Origin: an uncultured Actinomyces sp.
Lineage (GTDB): Bacteria > Actinomycetota > Actinomycetes > Actinomycetales > Actinomycetaceae
Assembly: GCA_938014245.1 (NCBI GenBank)
Contig: CALLSD010000060.1
Coordinates: 74,673 to 138,672 of the forward strand
Direction of reading: 5' to 3'
DNA length: 64,000 nucleotides
Below the pieces are notes generated by a model that did not search any database, was not told the DNA's origin, and saw only the letters and a list, made by a program, of their open reading frames with translations. How positions within the stretch are numbered: position 1 is the stretch's first letter; the number at the start of each line of letters is the position of its first letter. The position numbers and the translations under genes are program-made. Shown here piece after piece: positions 15,469 through 25,400 of this stretch.

Positions 15469-17076
15469 TTACTCCTCGCTGCCCTTACGACGGCGCACCC
15501 GCTTACGCGGTGCAGGCGAGTGCTCACCACGACCACGGCCCTTCGTACCGCGGTCGGAGCGCCCCTGCTTTCCAGGATTCATCGTCTGATCGCCATCCTT
15601 ACGGTCGCGGCGCCTACTTCGGCTACCCTCGCCAGAGCGGGAGGACGTGCGAGCACCTGAGCGGCCTCGGCCTCGTCCACGGCGGGAAGGAGCGCCCAAA
15701 TCCTCAAGCTTTTCCGCGCCAAGTCCCTCGCGCGTACGCTTCGCACGAGGCAGGCGCCCGGTAACGTCCTCGGGAATATCCAAGTCCGTGTACAGGTGCG
15801 GCGAGGTGTGGTAAGTCTCCAGAGGGTCGGGAACGCCCAAGCCCAGTGCCTTCGAAATCAATGACCAGCGCGGGACATCGTCCCAATCCACGAAGGTCAC
15901 GGCTGTGCCAGAATTCCCCGCGCGACCGGTGCGACCAATGCGGTGGATGTAGACCTTCTCGTCTTCGGGGCACTGGTAGTTGATGACGTGGGTGACATCG
16001 TCAACGTCGATGCCGCGCGCGGCAACATCCGTCGCGACCAAAACGTCGACCTTGCCATTACGGAAAGCACGCAGAGCCTGCTCACGCGCACCCTGGCCCA
16101 AGTCCCCGTGGAGGGCCGCAACGGCAAAACCGCGCTCGCTGAGCTCGTCAGCAACGCGCGCAGCCGCACGCTTGGTTCGGCAGAAAATCACGGCGCGACC
16201 GCGGCCTCGTGCCTGCAAGATACGCGCAACGATCTCGGTCTTGTTCATGGCATGAGCGCGGTAGATGACCTGCTGGACCGTGTTGACGGTCTGTCCCTGA
16301 TCGTCAGGATCTTGCGCGCGGATGTGGGTCGGCTGGGTCATGAACTTGCGAGCCAGCGTGATCACCGGGCCGGGCATAGTTGCCGAGAAAAGCATCATGT
16401 GGCGGTCCGCGGGAATGCGCGAAAGCAAGGTCTCTACGTCGGGGAGGAAGCCCAAGTCAAGCATCTCGTCGGCCTCATCAAGGACAACGTTTTCCACGCC
16501 GTTGAGGTGCAGCACACCTTGACGGAGCAAATCGATCAAGCGCCCGGGGGTACCGACGACGATATCCGCGCCTCGCTTGAGTGCGTCAATCTGAGGTTCG
16601 AACGCGACGCCGCCGTAGATGTCAACGATGCGCGTCGACAGGTGCGAGGCGGCTGCCCGGAGGTCCTCGGCCACCTGCTTGGTGAGCTCGCGGGTCGGCA
16701 AAATGATGAGTGCCTGCGGCATATTCGGGTTGAGAAGGTCCTCGTAGCCCTCTTCATCCGGGGCGATGACGTCTTCCAGCACAGGGATGCCGAATCCCAG
16801 AGTCTTACCGGTACCCGTCTTGGCTTGACCAATGATGTCGTGGCGATCCAGTGCGACGGGAAGAGTCAGGGCTTGGATCGGGAAGGGGTGGGTGATGCCG
16901 CGTTCTTCGAGCGCGTCAACGATGGGGTCACTGACCCCGAAATCAGCGAAAGATTTCGCTTCGAAAGTTTCATTTCCCAAGTTTGTAATGTCGGGGGTGG
17001 TCTCTTCTTCAGTGGAAGGGGCAGCAATCGCGCCAAGACGAACAACGCCGGCGGAGTACTCAGAAGGTGAAGTCAC
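15469..17076 (-). CDS. DEAD-box ATP-dependent RNA helicase (RhlE-like)
   Basis: The protein has all the DEAD-box motifs: Q motif FADFGVSDPIVDALEERGI with PFPIQALTL, motif I GQAKTGTGKTLGF, Ia PTRELTKQV, II VLDEADEML, III FSATMP, IV AVIFCRTK, V VATDVAARGIDV, and VI YIHRIGRTGRAG. The C-terminal tail is very rich in Arg and Gly (about the last 60 residues, SRRGRGRGRSG) and probably binds RNA. I take GTG 17076 as the start (535 residues). An ATG at 17193 would add 39 Arg-rich residues, but it sits directly behind a -10-like TACAAT and lacks a ribosome binding site. It is divergent from the ferritin-like gene, as in mycobacteria. Confidence 0.9.
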   Translation of the reverse strand: MTSPSEYSAGVVRLGAIAAPSTEEETTPDITNLGNETFEAKSFADFGVSDPIVDALEERGITHPFPIQALTLPVALDRHDIIGQAKTGTGKTLGFGIPVLEDVIAPDEEGYEDLLNPNMPQALIILPTRELTKQVAEDLRAAASHLSTRIVDIYGGVAFEPQIDALKRGADIVVGTPGRLIDLLRQGVLHLNGVENVVLDEADEMLDLGFLPDVETLLSRIPADRHMMLFSATMPGPVITLARKFMTQPTHIRAQDPDDQGQTVNTVQQVIYRAHAMNKTEIVARILQARGRGRAVIFCRTKRAAARVADELSERGFAVAALHGDLGQGAREQALRAFRNGKVDVLVATDVAARGIDVDDVTHVINYQCPEDEKVYIHRIGRTGRAGNSGTAVTFVDWDDVPRWSLISKALGLGVPDPLETYHTSPHLYTDLDIPEDVTGRLPRAKRTREGLGAEKLEDLGAPSRRGRGRGRSGARTSSRSGEGSRSRRRDRKDGDQTMNPGKQGRSDRGTKGRGRGEHSPAPRKRVRRRKGSEE

Positions 17077-17259
17077 AATCAACCTGTCCTGGGGAAAAAC
17101 CCCGTTGAGAATTGCAGCCGATCGCGGTCTTCTTGTGGGCACTTGCCCGGGAAACTTTTCTCGCGTGCGATCGGTCAGCACTGTCTTTTTCATTGTACGA
17201 GGTTGACAAGGTTTGTCCGAAGAGGAACCCGTCACGTTTGCGTGATGTAGTGTTATGCC

Positions 17260-17883
17260 ATGGAACGCACCTATGAACCTGTGGCGGACAGCGACGCGGA
17301 AGTCGTCGGTCTGATCGCGTATTCGATTTTGGCTGCAATGACTCGCCTGGCAAAGGATAGTGACCAGGCTCCGACCTTCGAAGCGAAGGTGGAACACGCA
17401 CGTATGGCGACGCGTGTTTTCGAGACTTTTACTCAGGTTGAGACGTGGTGTACTCACCGTGGAATGGATTTGTCTACGTATGCGCGAGCCTACGACGGGC
17501 TCTATGACGACCTCGATGCCCGCACGCGCCCGAAGACATGGCATGAGCGTTCCATTAAAACCTATGTGACCTTGGGGGTCCTTGGTGGTTTCCTGCGTGA
17601 GATCGCTTCGCGAAAGAATCTTTTCCCCGGAGCGAATTGGGATCTTGAGCAGGGGGAGTGGGTGCGCGAGAACCTTGCCCCCATTTTCGAGGCCGACGAG
17701 CAGCTTGCGGCGAGGCTGTCCTTGTGGGCGCGCCGAGTTGCCGGAGAAGTTTTGGGTTTGGTGCGTTCGACGATGTTTATGCACCCGGACCTATCGCTGT
17801 CACCCGAAGACTCAGACACCATTGCTGAAGTGCTGAGCAGTGAACATGCTGAACGAATGAAGGAAATCCACCTGCGTGCCTAG
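17260..17883 (+). CDS. Ferritin-like fold-containing protein
   Basis: The 207-residue, mostly helical protein resembles the actinobacterial ferritin-like proteins related to MiaE-type diiron hydroxylases (the Rv3210c group, which also lies beside an RNA helicase). Acidic and His residues spaced along helices, such as EAKVEHARMATRVFETF and REIASRKNLF, are candidate metal ligands. I cannot confirm a complete diiron site, so enzymatic activity is open. The ATG at 17260 has no strong ribosome binding site. Conservation of the helicase/ferritin-like/DUF3107 trio suggests a shared function around RNA that is still unknown. Confidence 0.72.
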   Translation: MERTYEPVADSDAEVVGLIAYSILAAMTRLAKDSDQAPTFEAKVEHARMATRVFETFTQVETWCTHRGMDLSTYARAYDGLYDDLDARTRPKTWHERSIKTYVTLGVLGGFLREIASRKNLFPGANWDLEQGEWVRENLAPIFEADEQLAARLSLWARRVAGEVLGLVRSTMFMHPDLSLSPEDSDTIAEVLSSEHAERMKEIHLRA

Positions 17884-17923
17884 GGCAACAGGTGGACTTG
17901 TGAAGAAATAAACGCGCGGCTTC

Positions 17924-18148
17924 TCAGTGAATGGCGAAGCCGACGCGGTGGCTCTGCTGCGCCGTGACGCGCACGAAGGAAATTGCCTGCGCGGGGATGA
18001 GTGTCTTCTCTCCCTTAGTGTCGGTCAGGAGTAGCGGCGTTTGAGCGCGGAGGGCTTCACTCACTTGAGCGAAGAGCTCGTCTTCACTGAGGTTTACCTC
18101 CAGGTCGAGCTCGCGCGGACTTGCATTGATACCGATCGTAATGTTCAC
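17924..18148 (-). CDS. DUF3107 family protein (TB9.4-like)
   Basis: The 74-residue protein, beginning MNITIGINASPRELDLEV, matches the small actinobacterial DUF3107 family (Rv3208A/TB9.4). It has the usual core DELFAQVSEALRAQTPLLLTD and the C-terminal strand AISFVRVTAQQSHRVGFAIH. No catalytic residue is apparent and the function is unknown. It converges with the ferritin-like gene, 40 bases apart. Confidence 0.85.
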   Translation of the reverse strand: MNITIGINASPRELDLEVNLSEDELFAQVSEALRAQTPLLLTDTKGEKTLIPAQAISFVRVTAQQSHRVGFAIH

Positions 18149-18406
18149 TGCGACTCCCAGATGTTATGGATCGAATGGTCTTCTGTGTCCTCATAGTACG
18201 TGCAGGTGGGGGAGAGGGCCTGCTATTTCTGCAAGAGCGTAATTGTGGGGTCGGTCGAAGCGTTGTCGCGGTTTAGTATCTAAGTGGTTAGTATGTGGGG
18301 TTGTGTTGAAAATAGTGCGAGAAGCGGCAGCTATCGGTTTGTATTGACGAGTTGTTTTGTGTTCTGGCGGTAAAGCTTAAAGTTGAATCTACTCGAAAGG
18401 TGAACG

Positions 18407-19192
18407 ATGTCTTTTCCTCCTTATCCGCAGGAAATGCCCGTTGAGGGGGTTTATTCGACTGTTCCTCCTCAAGGACAATTTGGAGTAGCACCTGTAGTTA
18501 AACCCTTATCTCCCCTTGCTATCACCGCACTCGTGTTGGGAATTATTTCTCTTCTCCTGTTCTGGGTTCCGGCTCTTAAATATCTGATTTTAATTCTGGC
18601 CCTTATTGCTACAGTCGTTGCGATTCTCGCTGTCGTTCAGACACGCCCGGATGCGACTCACCGCGGCTCCAGTATGGCAATTGCTTCACTGGTGATTTCG
18701 ACTCTCACTATTGCTGCTGTTTTGGGAGGCCAAGCTATGTATTCGAAGGCTAATGGTGAGGCCGCTGGGACATCTTCTGTATCGCCGCAAGCTTCCAAAG
18801 CTGGTGCGACCTCGGATGTTGTTCAGCTGGAGAACGGTAAGGTCACGATTGAGGTGAAGAAGGTCGAGGAGTCGGTAGATGATCGGGAAGGTCAGCCAAC
18901 GGTCGCTGTGACATTAAAGATCACAAATAATGACACAAGTAGTTTGAATCCTTTTGCATACTATGTTGAGGTATCCCAAAACAAGGCTGCGCTCGATAGT
19001 GCAATTTATTCCGATGATCTAATGCCTGAAGGATACGAGCCTTTCGCGGACTTGGAAGAGGTCCCAGCTGGTAAAAGCATGACCCTTGTGGAAGGGTATG
19101 TTCTTCGCGATGCAGCTGCTCCAGTTACGCTGATGATTGACAGCACTATCTCTTCAACAAAGGCATTCAAAAAGGAATATTCACTTCAGTAA
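18407..19192 (+). CDS. DUF4190 membrane protein with DUF5067-type extracellular domain
   Basis: The 261-residue protein has a Pro-rich N-terminus, two transmembrane segments (ALVLGIISLLLFWVPALKYL onward, about 43-80, and MAIASLVISTLTIAAVLGG, about 95-115) typical of DUF4190. An outer domain (about 145-261) with immunoglobulin-like beta features follows (TVAVTLKITNNDTSSLNPFAY ... LVEGYVLRD), as in DUF5067 proteins of Actinomyces and Bifidobacterium. Function is unknown; a role in envelope interactions is a guess. AAAGGTGA lies before the ATG. Base composition is somewhat lower in GC than the neighbours. It has its own strong terminator. Confidence 0.8.
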   Translation: MSFPPYPQEMPVEGVYSTVPPQGQFGVAPVVKPLSPLAITALVLGIISLLLFWVPALKYLILILALIATVVAILAVVQTRPDATHRGSSMAIASLVISTLTIAAVLGGQAMYSKANGEAAGTSSVSPQASKAGATSDVVQLENGKVTIEVKKVEESVDDREGQPTVAVTLKITNNDTSSLNPFAYYVEVSQNKAALDSAIYSDDLMPEGYEPFADLEEVPAGKSMTLVEGYVLRDAAAPVTLMIDSTISSTKAFKKEYSLQ

Positions 19193-19226
19193 AGGGTAAG
19201 CCCTCACTTTGAGTATGACTGCCAGA

Positions 19227-19264
19227 ATGTGCCCCCGAAGCTTCCGCTTCGGGGGCACATTTTT
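19227..19264 (+). terminator. Rho-independent terminator
   Basis: A perfect 15-base-pair stem (19227-19241 with 19246-19260, loop TTCC) is followed by TTTT. It ends the DUF4190/DUF5067 gene and isolates it from adnA. Confidence 0.92.
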
Positions 19265-19328
19265 CTCAATCTCGACGTGAAGCCAAAAGTTGGCTCCAAA
19301 TGCACATGGCCTCTGTCAGAATCACTAT

Positions 19329-22300
19329 ATGGGTAACAAACAGGTACGGATAGAGATTGGCTCGGGATTTTCCGGCCTTCCTCACCTCGATGATCATCAG
19401 CGTGCACTCCTCCAACGCATGATGAGCTCCGACGCTGTACTTCGCGGTGCTCCTGGAAGCGGAAAGACCACACTCCTGCTCAGCGCAGTCGCAGAGCTCG
19501 TTCGACAGGGACGCAGCTTCCTTGTGCTTACTCCTGACCGTTCGCGGGCCGATGCACTGACGCCAGCTGTCCAAAGTATGGCTCCCGATGCTGTTCGTCC
19601 TGTACGCACGCCCACAGCTTGGGCGTATTCGATTGTTTCTCAGTGGCGCAATACGCGTGACGAACCTCTGGGGGACGTTGAACTGCTCACCGGTGCAAGC
19701 ATCGATCGTCTGATCGCGCAGCTTCTTGAGACAACGACCCTCAACTGGCCGGAAGATCTCTCGCAAACTATTCAAACGCTACCCGCTTTTAAGATGGAGC
19801 TGCGCTATCTCATTGATCTTGCTGCCGAGGCAGGGCTTGCCCCCGACAGCCTTGCAGAACTTGCAAACATCCATTCAATCCCGCAATGGGAGGCCGTCGC
19901 ATTCCTCCTGCGCAAATGGCAAGAGATCCCCGAACTTGCAGTGGAATACCGTGGAACAATGCAAGCTCACGGCGCTGCCCTTGGTCGCAGTGCAGCGCGA
20001 CTGCTTTCGCGCTGGGATCAAGACATTGAGACTTTGCGGCTCCGCAGTGAAACACCACTACCGCAGTGCATCCTCATTGATGATCTGCAGGATTGCACGC
20101 CTTCGCTTCTTCCACTGCTTCAAAGCGCGCGCCAACACGGCACCCAGATCATTGCTTTTTCCAATCCGGACGTATCCGTGACCGCGTATAAGCGCGGTTA
20201 CGCGAACCTCGACCTTGATCTCGCAAAAGTCTTAGGCGTCGATATTGACGATTGCGGCGGAAGCTATCATTCAACTCCGCGACTGCATGAACTGAATCGC
20301 CAGATCAGTTCGCATATCACCCAATCCGGTCCAATTTCTCGGCGTTTGGCCCCATTCCTCGGAGGAACAACAGATACAGAAACCCCGGTACGAATCCACT
20401 CCTGTGCAAGCTCAGCACAGATGGGTGCGGCAATCGGCTACGCCTTGCGATCCCACCATCTTCACGACGATATTCCCTGGTCCCGCCAACTTGTTCTTGT
20501 CCGCTCTCAGTCCCTCATTCAACAGGCGCGAAGGGCTCTCAAGCGGAGCTATATTCCCCTCGCCGGAGGACAACAAGCCTTCGACTTTGCCGCCAACTCA
20601 ATGACATCGGCACTACTGACATCGCTGATTCCGCACAGTGACAGCGCAGCCCAGCTCATCGACCTGTGGCTTCGCTCCGACCTTATTTCAATCGATACGC
20701 TTCACGTCAGATCAGCAATTCAGAACTACGTGTGGGCGCACAGTGAAACTGTCCGCGACGGAGTCCTCTCACAGCATTTAACAACAGACATGCTTTCTCG
20801 GATCCTCGCGGATTCCGATTCTCTGCCACACCATGTCGAAACAGAACTACGCAAACTACTTACGGCCTCGTCCCTGTGGAAAGAAAGCCCAGGACTGAGC
20901 GCAGAAGAAGGCCTATGGAAGGCCTGGGAGACGGCAGATGTCGCCCAAGCCCTGAGCGATCGAGCACTCGCTCAAGACGCCGATTCCGACTATTACGACG
21001 ACATCCTCGACGCGGTGATTGCGCTTTTCCGCGTCGCAGACATCTGGCAGCAGCGCAATCCTCAAGGAAACGCCGCAGACTTCGCAGCCGAGCTGCTCCA
21101 ATCGGACGTTCCCATCGACACAATCGCGCGAACAGCACTTCGCCGTGAAGGTGTTCACGTGCTGACCCCAGAACAAGCAATGGGGAAACACTGGGACACC
21201 GTTGCGATCTACGGACTCCAAGATGGCTCATGGCCGGATCTACGCCTCGGGCACCGGCTGTTGCGGGGCGACCTCCTCACGGACATTCTCCGCCTCGATT
21301 CTGCCGAAAACGAAAGCACTCCCAGCGAAACAACACCTCTTCTTGACGATCCACGCATTCAACGTCGAACCATCCTGGACAATGAACTGCGCCGCTTGCT
21401 TGCCGCAACATCAAGAGCAACGCGCTTCCTCCACATCGGCGTCGTCTCGAATGAGGACCAAGCTCCTTCACAATTCGTCGAGCTCATCGCGAAGGCAAGT
21501 GGAATCGAGATCCCTGAAGAAGGATTCACACCAGAAGAAGTACCCCCATCTTTGGATCTATCAGGTCATGTTGCGCGGCTGCGATTCCTTGCAACTCAAG
21601 AAGACGACCAAACTCGTGAACTCGCGGCCAATCTTCTTGCTCTACTCGCCCAGCGCGGCGTTCACAGCGCTCAGCCGGACAAATGGATCGGCGCAGGGGG
21701 AATCAGCTCCGATAGCGCAATTTACGGACAACAGAACGTCTCCATCAGCCCCTCCAGCTTCGACACTGCGCGTGCGTGTATTTTGCGTTGGTTCTTCTCG
21801 GCAAACAGTGGCTCATCTGTGCCCACACAAAGCGCTGCCGATGGGACACTCATCCACAGCCTCGCCGAGCGGTTCCCGCACGGACCAAAACAAGCCGTTG
21901 TCAAGGCTCTCGAAGAAGAAATCCAAGCGATGGATCTGGACGAAGAACCTGCAGCAACCAAGATTCATCTCAACCATCTCCGTGACATGGCTTCGGCGCT
22001 AGGGGAGTACCTAGAAGGTGCTACAGGCGAAGTACGCGTCGAAGTCCCCTTCGACGTTCCCGTATCAAGCGTGAACATTCGTGGCCGGATGGACCGATTA
22101 GAGGTCAGCGGTGAAGGCGCGCGGATCATCGACTTCAAGACCGGGAAAAAGGGTGCAAAAGGCAAAATTAAAACCGATCCCGACCACCCGCAATTGGCTC
22201 TGTATCAATTGGCTGCAGAAGAACTCGGCTACACGATCATCGATGCTGAACTGAAATACCTCGGATACGGAGATGTTCGGACAATCCTCCAAGAGCCACT

Positions 22301-22463
22301 CGATGACGACAGTAAAAATGACTGGATCAGCCAACTCGACGAGGTCGCTTCACGGATGCGAGGCCCGCACTTTATAGCCACGCCATCCGACGAAGCATGC
22401 AGATACTGCGAATTCACCAGATCCTGCCCGGCGAAGGACCAAGGAAAAAGGAGCGTCGAGTAA
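19329..22463 (+). CDS. adnA: AdnA subunit of AdnAB helicase-nuclease
   Basis: The 1044-residue protein combines a UvrD-like motor and a RecB-type nuclease. Walker A is AVLRGAPGSGKTTLLL (about 38-53). The motor is degenerate: motif II reads ILIDDLQDCT and the GDPxQ motif III is replaced by AFSNPDVSV. The C-terminal nuclease has IRGRMDRLEVSG and IIDFKTGKK. Cys817 (ARACILRWF) with Cys1024, Cys1027 and Cys1033 (CRYCEFTRSC) form an AddB-like iron-sulfur staple around the nuclease. AdnAB resects double-strand breaks in mycobacteria in place of RecBCD. ATG 19329 gives the natural N-terminus but lacks a clear ribosome binding site. adnB follows two bases later. Confidence 0.9.
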   Translation: MGNKQVRIEIGSGFSGLPHLDDHQRALLQRMMSSDAVLRGAPGSGKTTLLLSAVAELVRQGRSFLVLTPDRSRADALTPAVQSMAPDAVRPVRTPTAWAYSIVSQWRNTRDEPLGDVELLTGASIDRLIAQLLETTTLNWPEDLSQTIQTLPAFKMELRYLIDLAAEAGLAPDSLAELANIHSIPQWEAVAFLLRKWQEIPELAVEYRGTMQAHGAALGRSAARLLSRWDQDIETLRLRSETPLPQCILIDDLQDCTPSLLPLLQSARQHGTQIIAFSNPDVSVTAYKRGYANLDLDLAKVLGVDIDDCGGSYHSTPRLHELNRQISSHITQSGPISRRLAPFLGGTTDTETPVRIHSCASSAQMGAAIGYALRSHHLHDDIPWSRQLVLVRSQSLIQQARRALKRSYIPLAGGQQAFDFAANSMTSALLTSLIPHSDSAAQLIDLWLRSDLISIDTLHVRSAIQNYVWAHSETVRDGVLSQHLTTDMLSRILADSDSLPHHVETELRKLLTASSLWKESPGLSAEEGLWKAWETADVAQALSDRALAQDADSDYYDDILDAVIALFRVADIWQQRNPQGNAADFAAELLQSDVPIDTIARTALRREGVHVLTPEQAMGKHWDTVAIYGLQDGSWPDLRLGHRLLRGDLLTDILRLDSAENESTPSETTPLLDDPRIQRRTILDNELRRLLAATSRATRFLHIGVVSNEDQAPSQFVELIAKASGIEIPEEGFTPEEVPPSLDLSGHVARLRFLATQEDDQTRELAANLLALLAQRGVHSAQPDKWIGAGGISSDSAIYGQQNVSISPSSFDTARACILRWFFSANSGSSVPTQSAADGTLIHSLAERFPHGPKQAVVKALEEEIQAMDLDEEPAATKIHLNHLRDMASALGEYLEGATGEVRVEVPFDVPVSSVNIRGRMDRLEVSGEGARIIDFKTGKKGAKGKIKTDPDHPQLALYQLAAEELGYTIIDAELKYLGYGDVRTILQEPLDDDSKNDWISQLDEVASRMRGPHFIATPSDEACRYCEFTRSCPAKDQGKRSVE

Positions 22464-22465
22464 CC

Positions 22466-25400
22466 ATGGACCTTAGAAAACTGGACGTCGACGAGATTCT
22501 TCGCATGGCGACTCCACGCTCCAAACCTTTCCTTGCACCCACGGAAGAACAACGCGCGGTTATTCAAGCTCCACTTGAACCACTCCTCGTCGTTGCAGGA
22601 GCAGGCGCTGGAAAAACAACCACGATGTCGCAGCGGGTACTCTACATGGTCGCCCACCACGGCATCGATCCCGAGCGTATCCTTGGCCTGACCTTTACAC
22701 GAAAAGCCGCCGGTGAGCTCGGGCTGAAAATGCGCCAAGACCTTGCCACTCTTGCCTCGAATAGTGGGCAGGAATTTGTTGGAGAGCCTACCGCTCTCAC
22801 ATATAACTCTTTCGCCGCGCGGATCCTGGGAGAATACGGCGCAACAATCGGCGTTGATCCAGACTCTCGGCTCATCGGACAGGCACAACAAGTCCAGGTG
22901 CTCAGCAGTATCGTCGAAAACTGGAGAGGTGAATACCCCCAAAGCGATGAGCAATACAAGCCGACCGCAACCATCGTTGCCGCCGTCCTATCTTTGTCTG
23001 GGCATATCGCCGAGCAAAACATGACGCTGGACGATGGGCGAATAGCTCTGAGTGCATTTCAAAAAGAACTTGAAGAAGTTGCTTCAATCTCCGGAAAGGA
23101 GCCGACGGGGAATCTCAAGAAAATGATTGAGGCGAATCGTAATCGCCTGCTCCTTCTTGATATCGCAGAAGCTTTCGAAAGCTATAAGCGTGCCCACGGT
23201 CTCATCGATTTTTCTGATCAACTTCTCCTGGCAACACAAATCGTTACCTCGAACAAAGACGTCGTGCGCCAAGTTCGAAGCGACTACCAGGCAGTTCTTC
23301 TTGACGAATTTCAAGACACCTCGGTCATCCAGATGGTCTTCTTGTCTGCTCTCTTTGCAGACCACCCAACTACCGCTGTCGGCGACCCCAGTCAGGCAAT
23401 CTATGGTTGGCGCGGAGCTTCTGCCTCGGCCCTCAGTGATTTCCTCACTCGCTTTTCTCCGTGCCACGACGCGTCGCAATTGGTTCTCTCAACAGCTTGG
23501 CGAAATGACCAGACAATCCTTGATGCAGCAAATGCGATCGCTCAGCCCCTGCGGGGACAAGCACGCATTGGTAATGGCAGCAACGCCCTTACTCGTGAAT
23601 CAAAACCACAACGAATTACAGTCCCAGTTCTTGCTCCACGCCCAAACGCTGGCTGCGGACAAGTCAGCACCAGCTATCCCCTCACCTATGATGAGCAACT
23701 CCAAGCGGTCGTCGAATTCGCTCGACAACATCGAGTCCAAGACGAACACGGGAAGTGGAATACCTGTGCAGTACTATCTCGACGTCGCTCGGACTTCCCC
23801 GCGATAGAACGGGCGCTTAAAGACGCTGATATCCCCGTGCAAGTCGTCGGACTCGGTGGACTTCTCGACCAAGCAGCGGTCAGCGATGTTCGGGCGGCAC
23901 TTGATCTTGCAGCAGACCCCGCGAATGCCCCCGCTCTCATGCGCCTCGTCACTGGAATGGATATCGGCGCATCCGATCTACTGGTTCTTAACCAGTACGC
24001 AAAACAACAGGCACATCAAATGACGCAGGGGCTTGTCGCGCATCCAGAATTCAGTTTGATCGAGGCAATTGACCAGCTTCCCCCGATTGGCTGGCACTCC
24101 TCATCAGGCGGGCCAGAATTCAGCGAGGTCGCCCATCAACGTCTGTCTCTTCTTGCCAAACGTCTTCAAGTCATACGCCAGGGGATGGGGCGTGCACTTG
24201 ATGAACAAGTCGAACGCGCCATATCCATCCTGGGACTTCGCGAGGCAATCATGTCTGATCCCCTTGGAGATCAGGGCATGGAGATGCTCGACGCATTCGT
24301 TGACATCGCAGCCGAGTATGAAGCGCAAGTGTCTGGCGCAGACCTGCCAGGATTCCTCGCATGGCTCCAAGTCGCTGAAGACGAAGAAAAAGGCCTCGCA
24401 ATCCCTGTGAGCGCGACTCGACCTGACGCAGTTCAACTGCTGACAATCCACTCGGCAAAAGGACTGGAATGGGATTCAGTCGCTGTTTTCGGCCTGCAAG
24501 ATTCAGTCTTCCCCGATCACAAGTCAAAGCCACGAGACTGGAAGCAAGACCCACCGGGAACAACAGAATGGTTCTCCTCGATTGAAGAACTTCCGTATCC
24601 CGTGCGGAGAGACTATGCCGATCTGCCACACATGGTTCCTGAAGAATACAGCTCAATGGGAATTGTCGAGTACTTTGATCTCCTTGCCCAAGAAGCAGAG
24701 AGAAAAACGACTACTCCAATGAGCATCTTCAACAAGCATGTTGCCTCCAACAAGGATGCGAATCAGACAGCGGATACCGTCCACAGCAGGCAAGGAATTC
24801 ACCATGAGCTCGAAGAACGACGCTTGGCCTACGTCGCATGGACGCGTGCCCGCCACGATCTGCTGTTGCTTGGATCATGGGTTGGCGCAACCAGTGTGAC
24901 TCCACGCGATCCCTCGCGTTACCTCATGGAAACTGTGAATGCGCTCGGTCTTGATGAAAGCACTATCGCAGCTCGTCCTGAAGAAGACATTGCGGATCAA
25001 TCCCTGATAGAAATCGACCCAAGGCTACGGCAATATCCGATTCTTCCCGGACGCTCGCGTCAGCTCGTCAACGCAAGTGCAACGCGCGTTCAAGAACTCA
25101 TCGACACCCCGACACAGCTCCTAGAAGAAACACTGAAAACTCAGCTCGATAACCCTCTTGTCCGCGATACTTTCTTGCTCATGACAGAGCGTGAACGCGC
25201 ACGCCAAGACGCGACTGAAATTCGTATTGACCGTGTTCCCGCAACCAGTATTTCAACCCTGATTGATGACGGTGATTCCTGGGTGCGTAGGCTGAGGCGG
25301 CCTTTGCCAACTCCACCACAGCGCAGCTCCCTCCTAGGCACTATTTTCCACATGTGGGTCGAAAAACAGCTCCACCTGACAACCGGCGAGCTCTGGGACA

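Noticed and set aside
15469..17784. A 771-residue helicase starting at 17784
   Set aside because: The extra N-terminal residues are antisense to the ferritin-like gene; the helicase domains start well after 17100.
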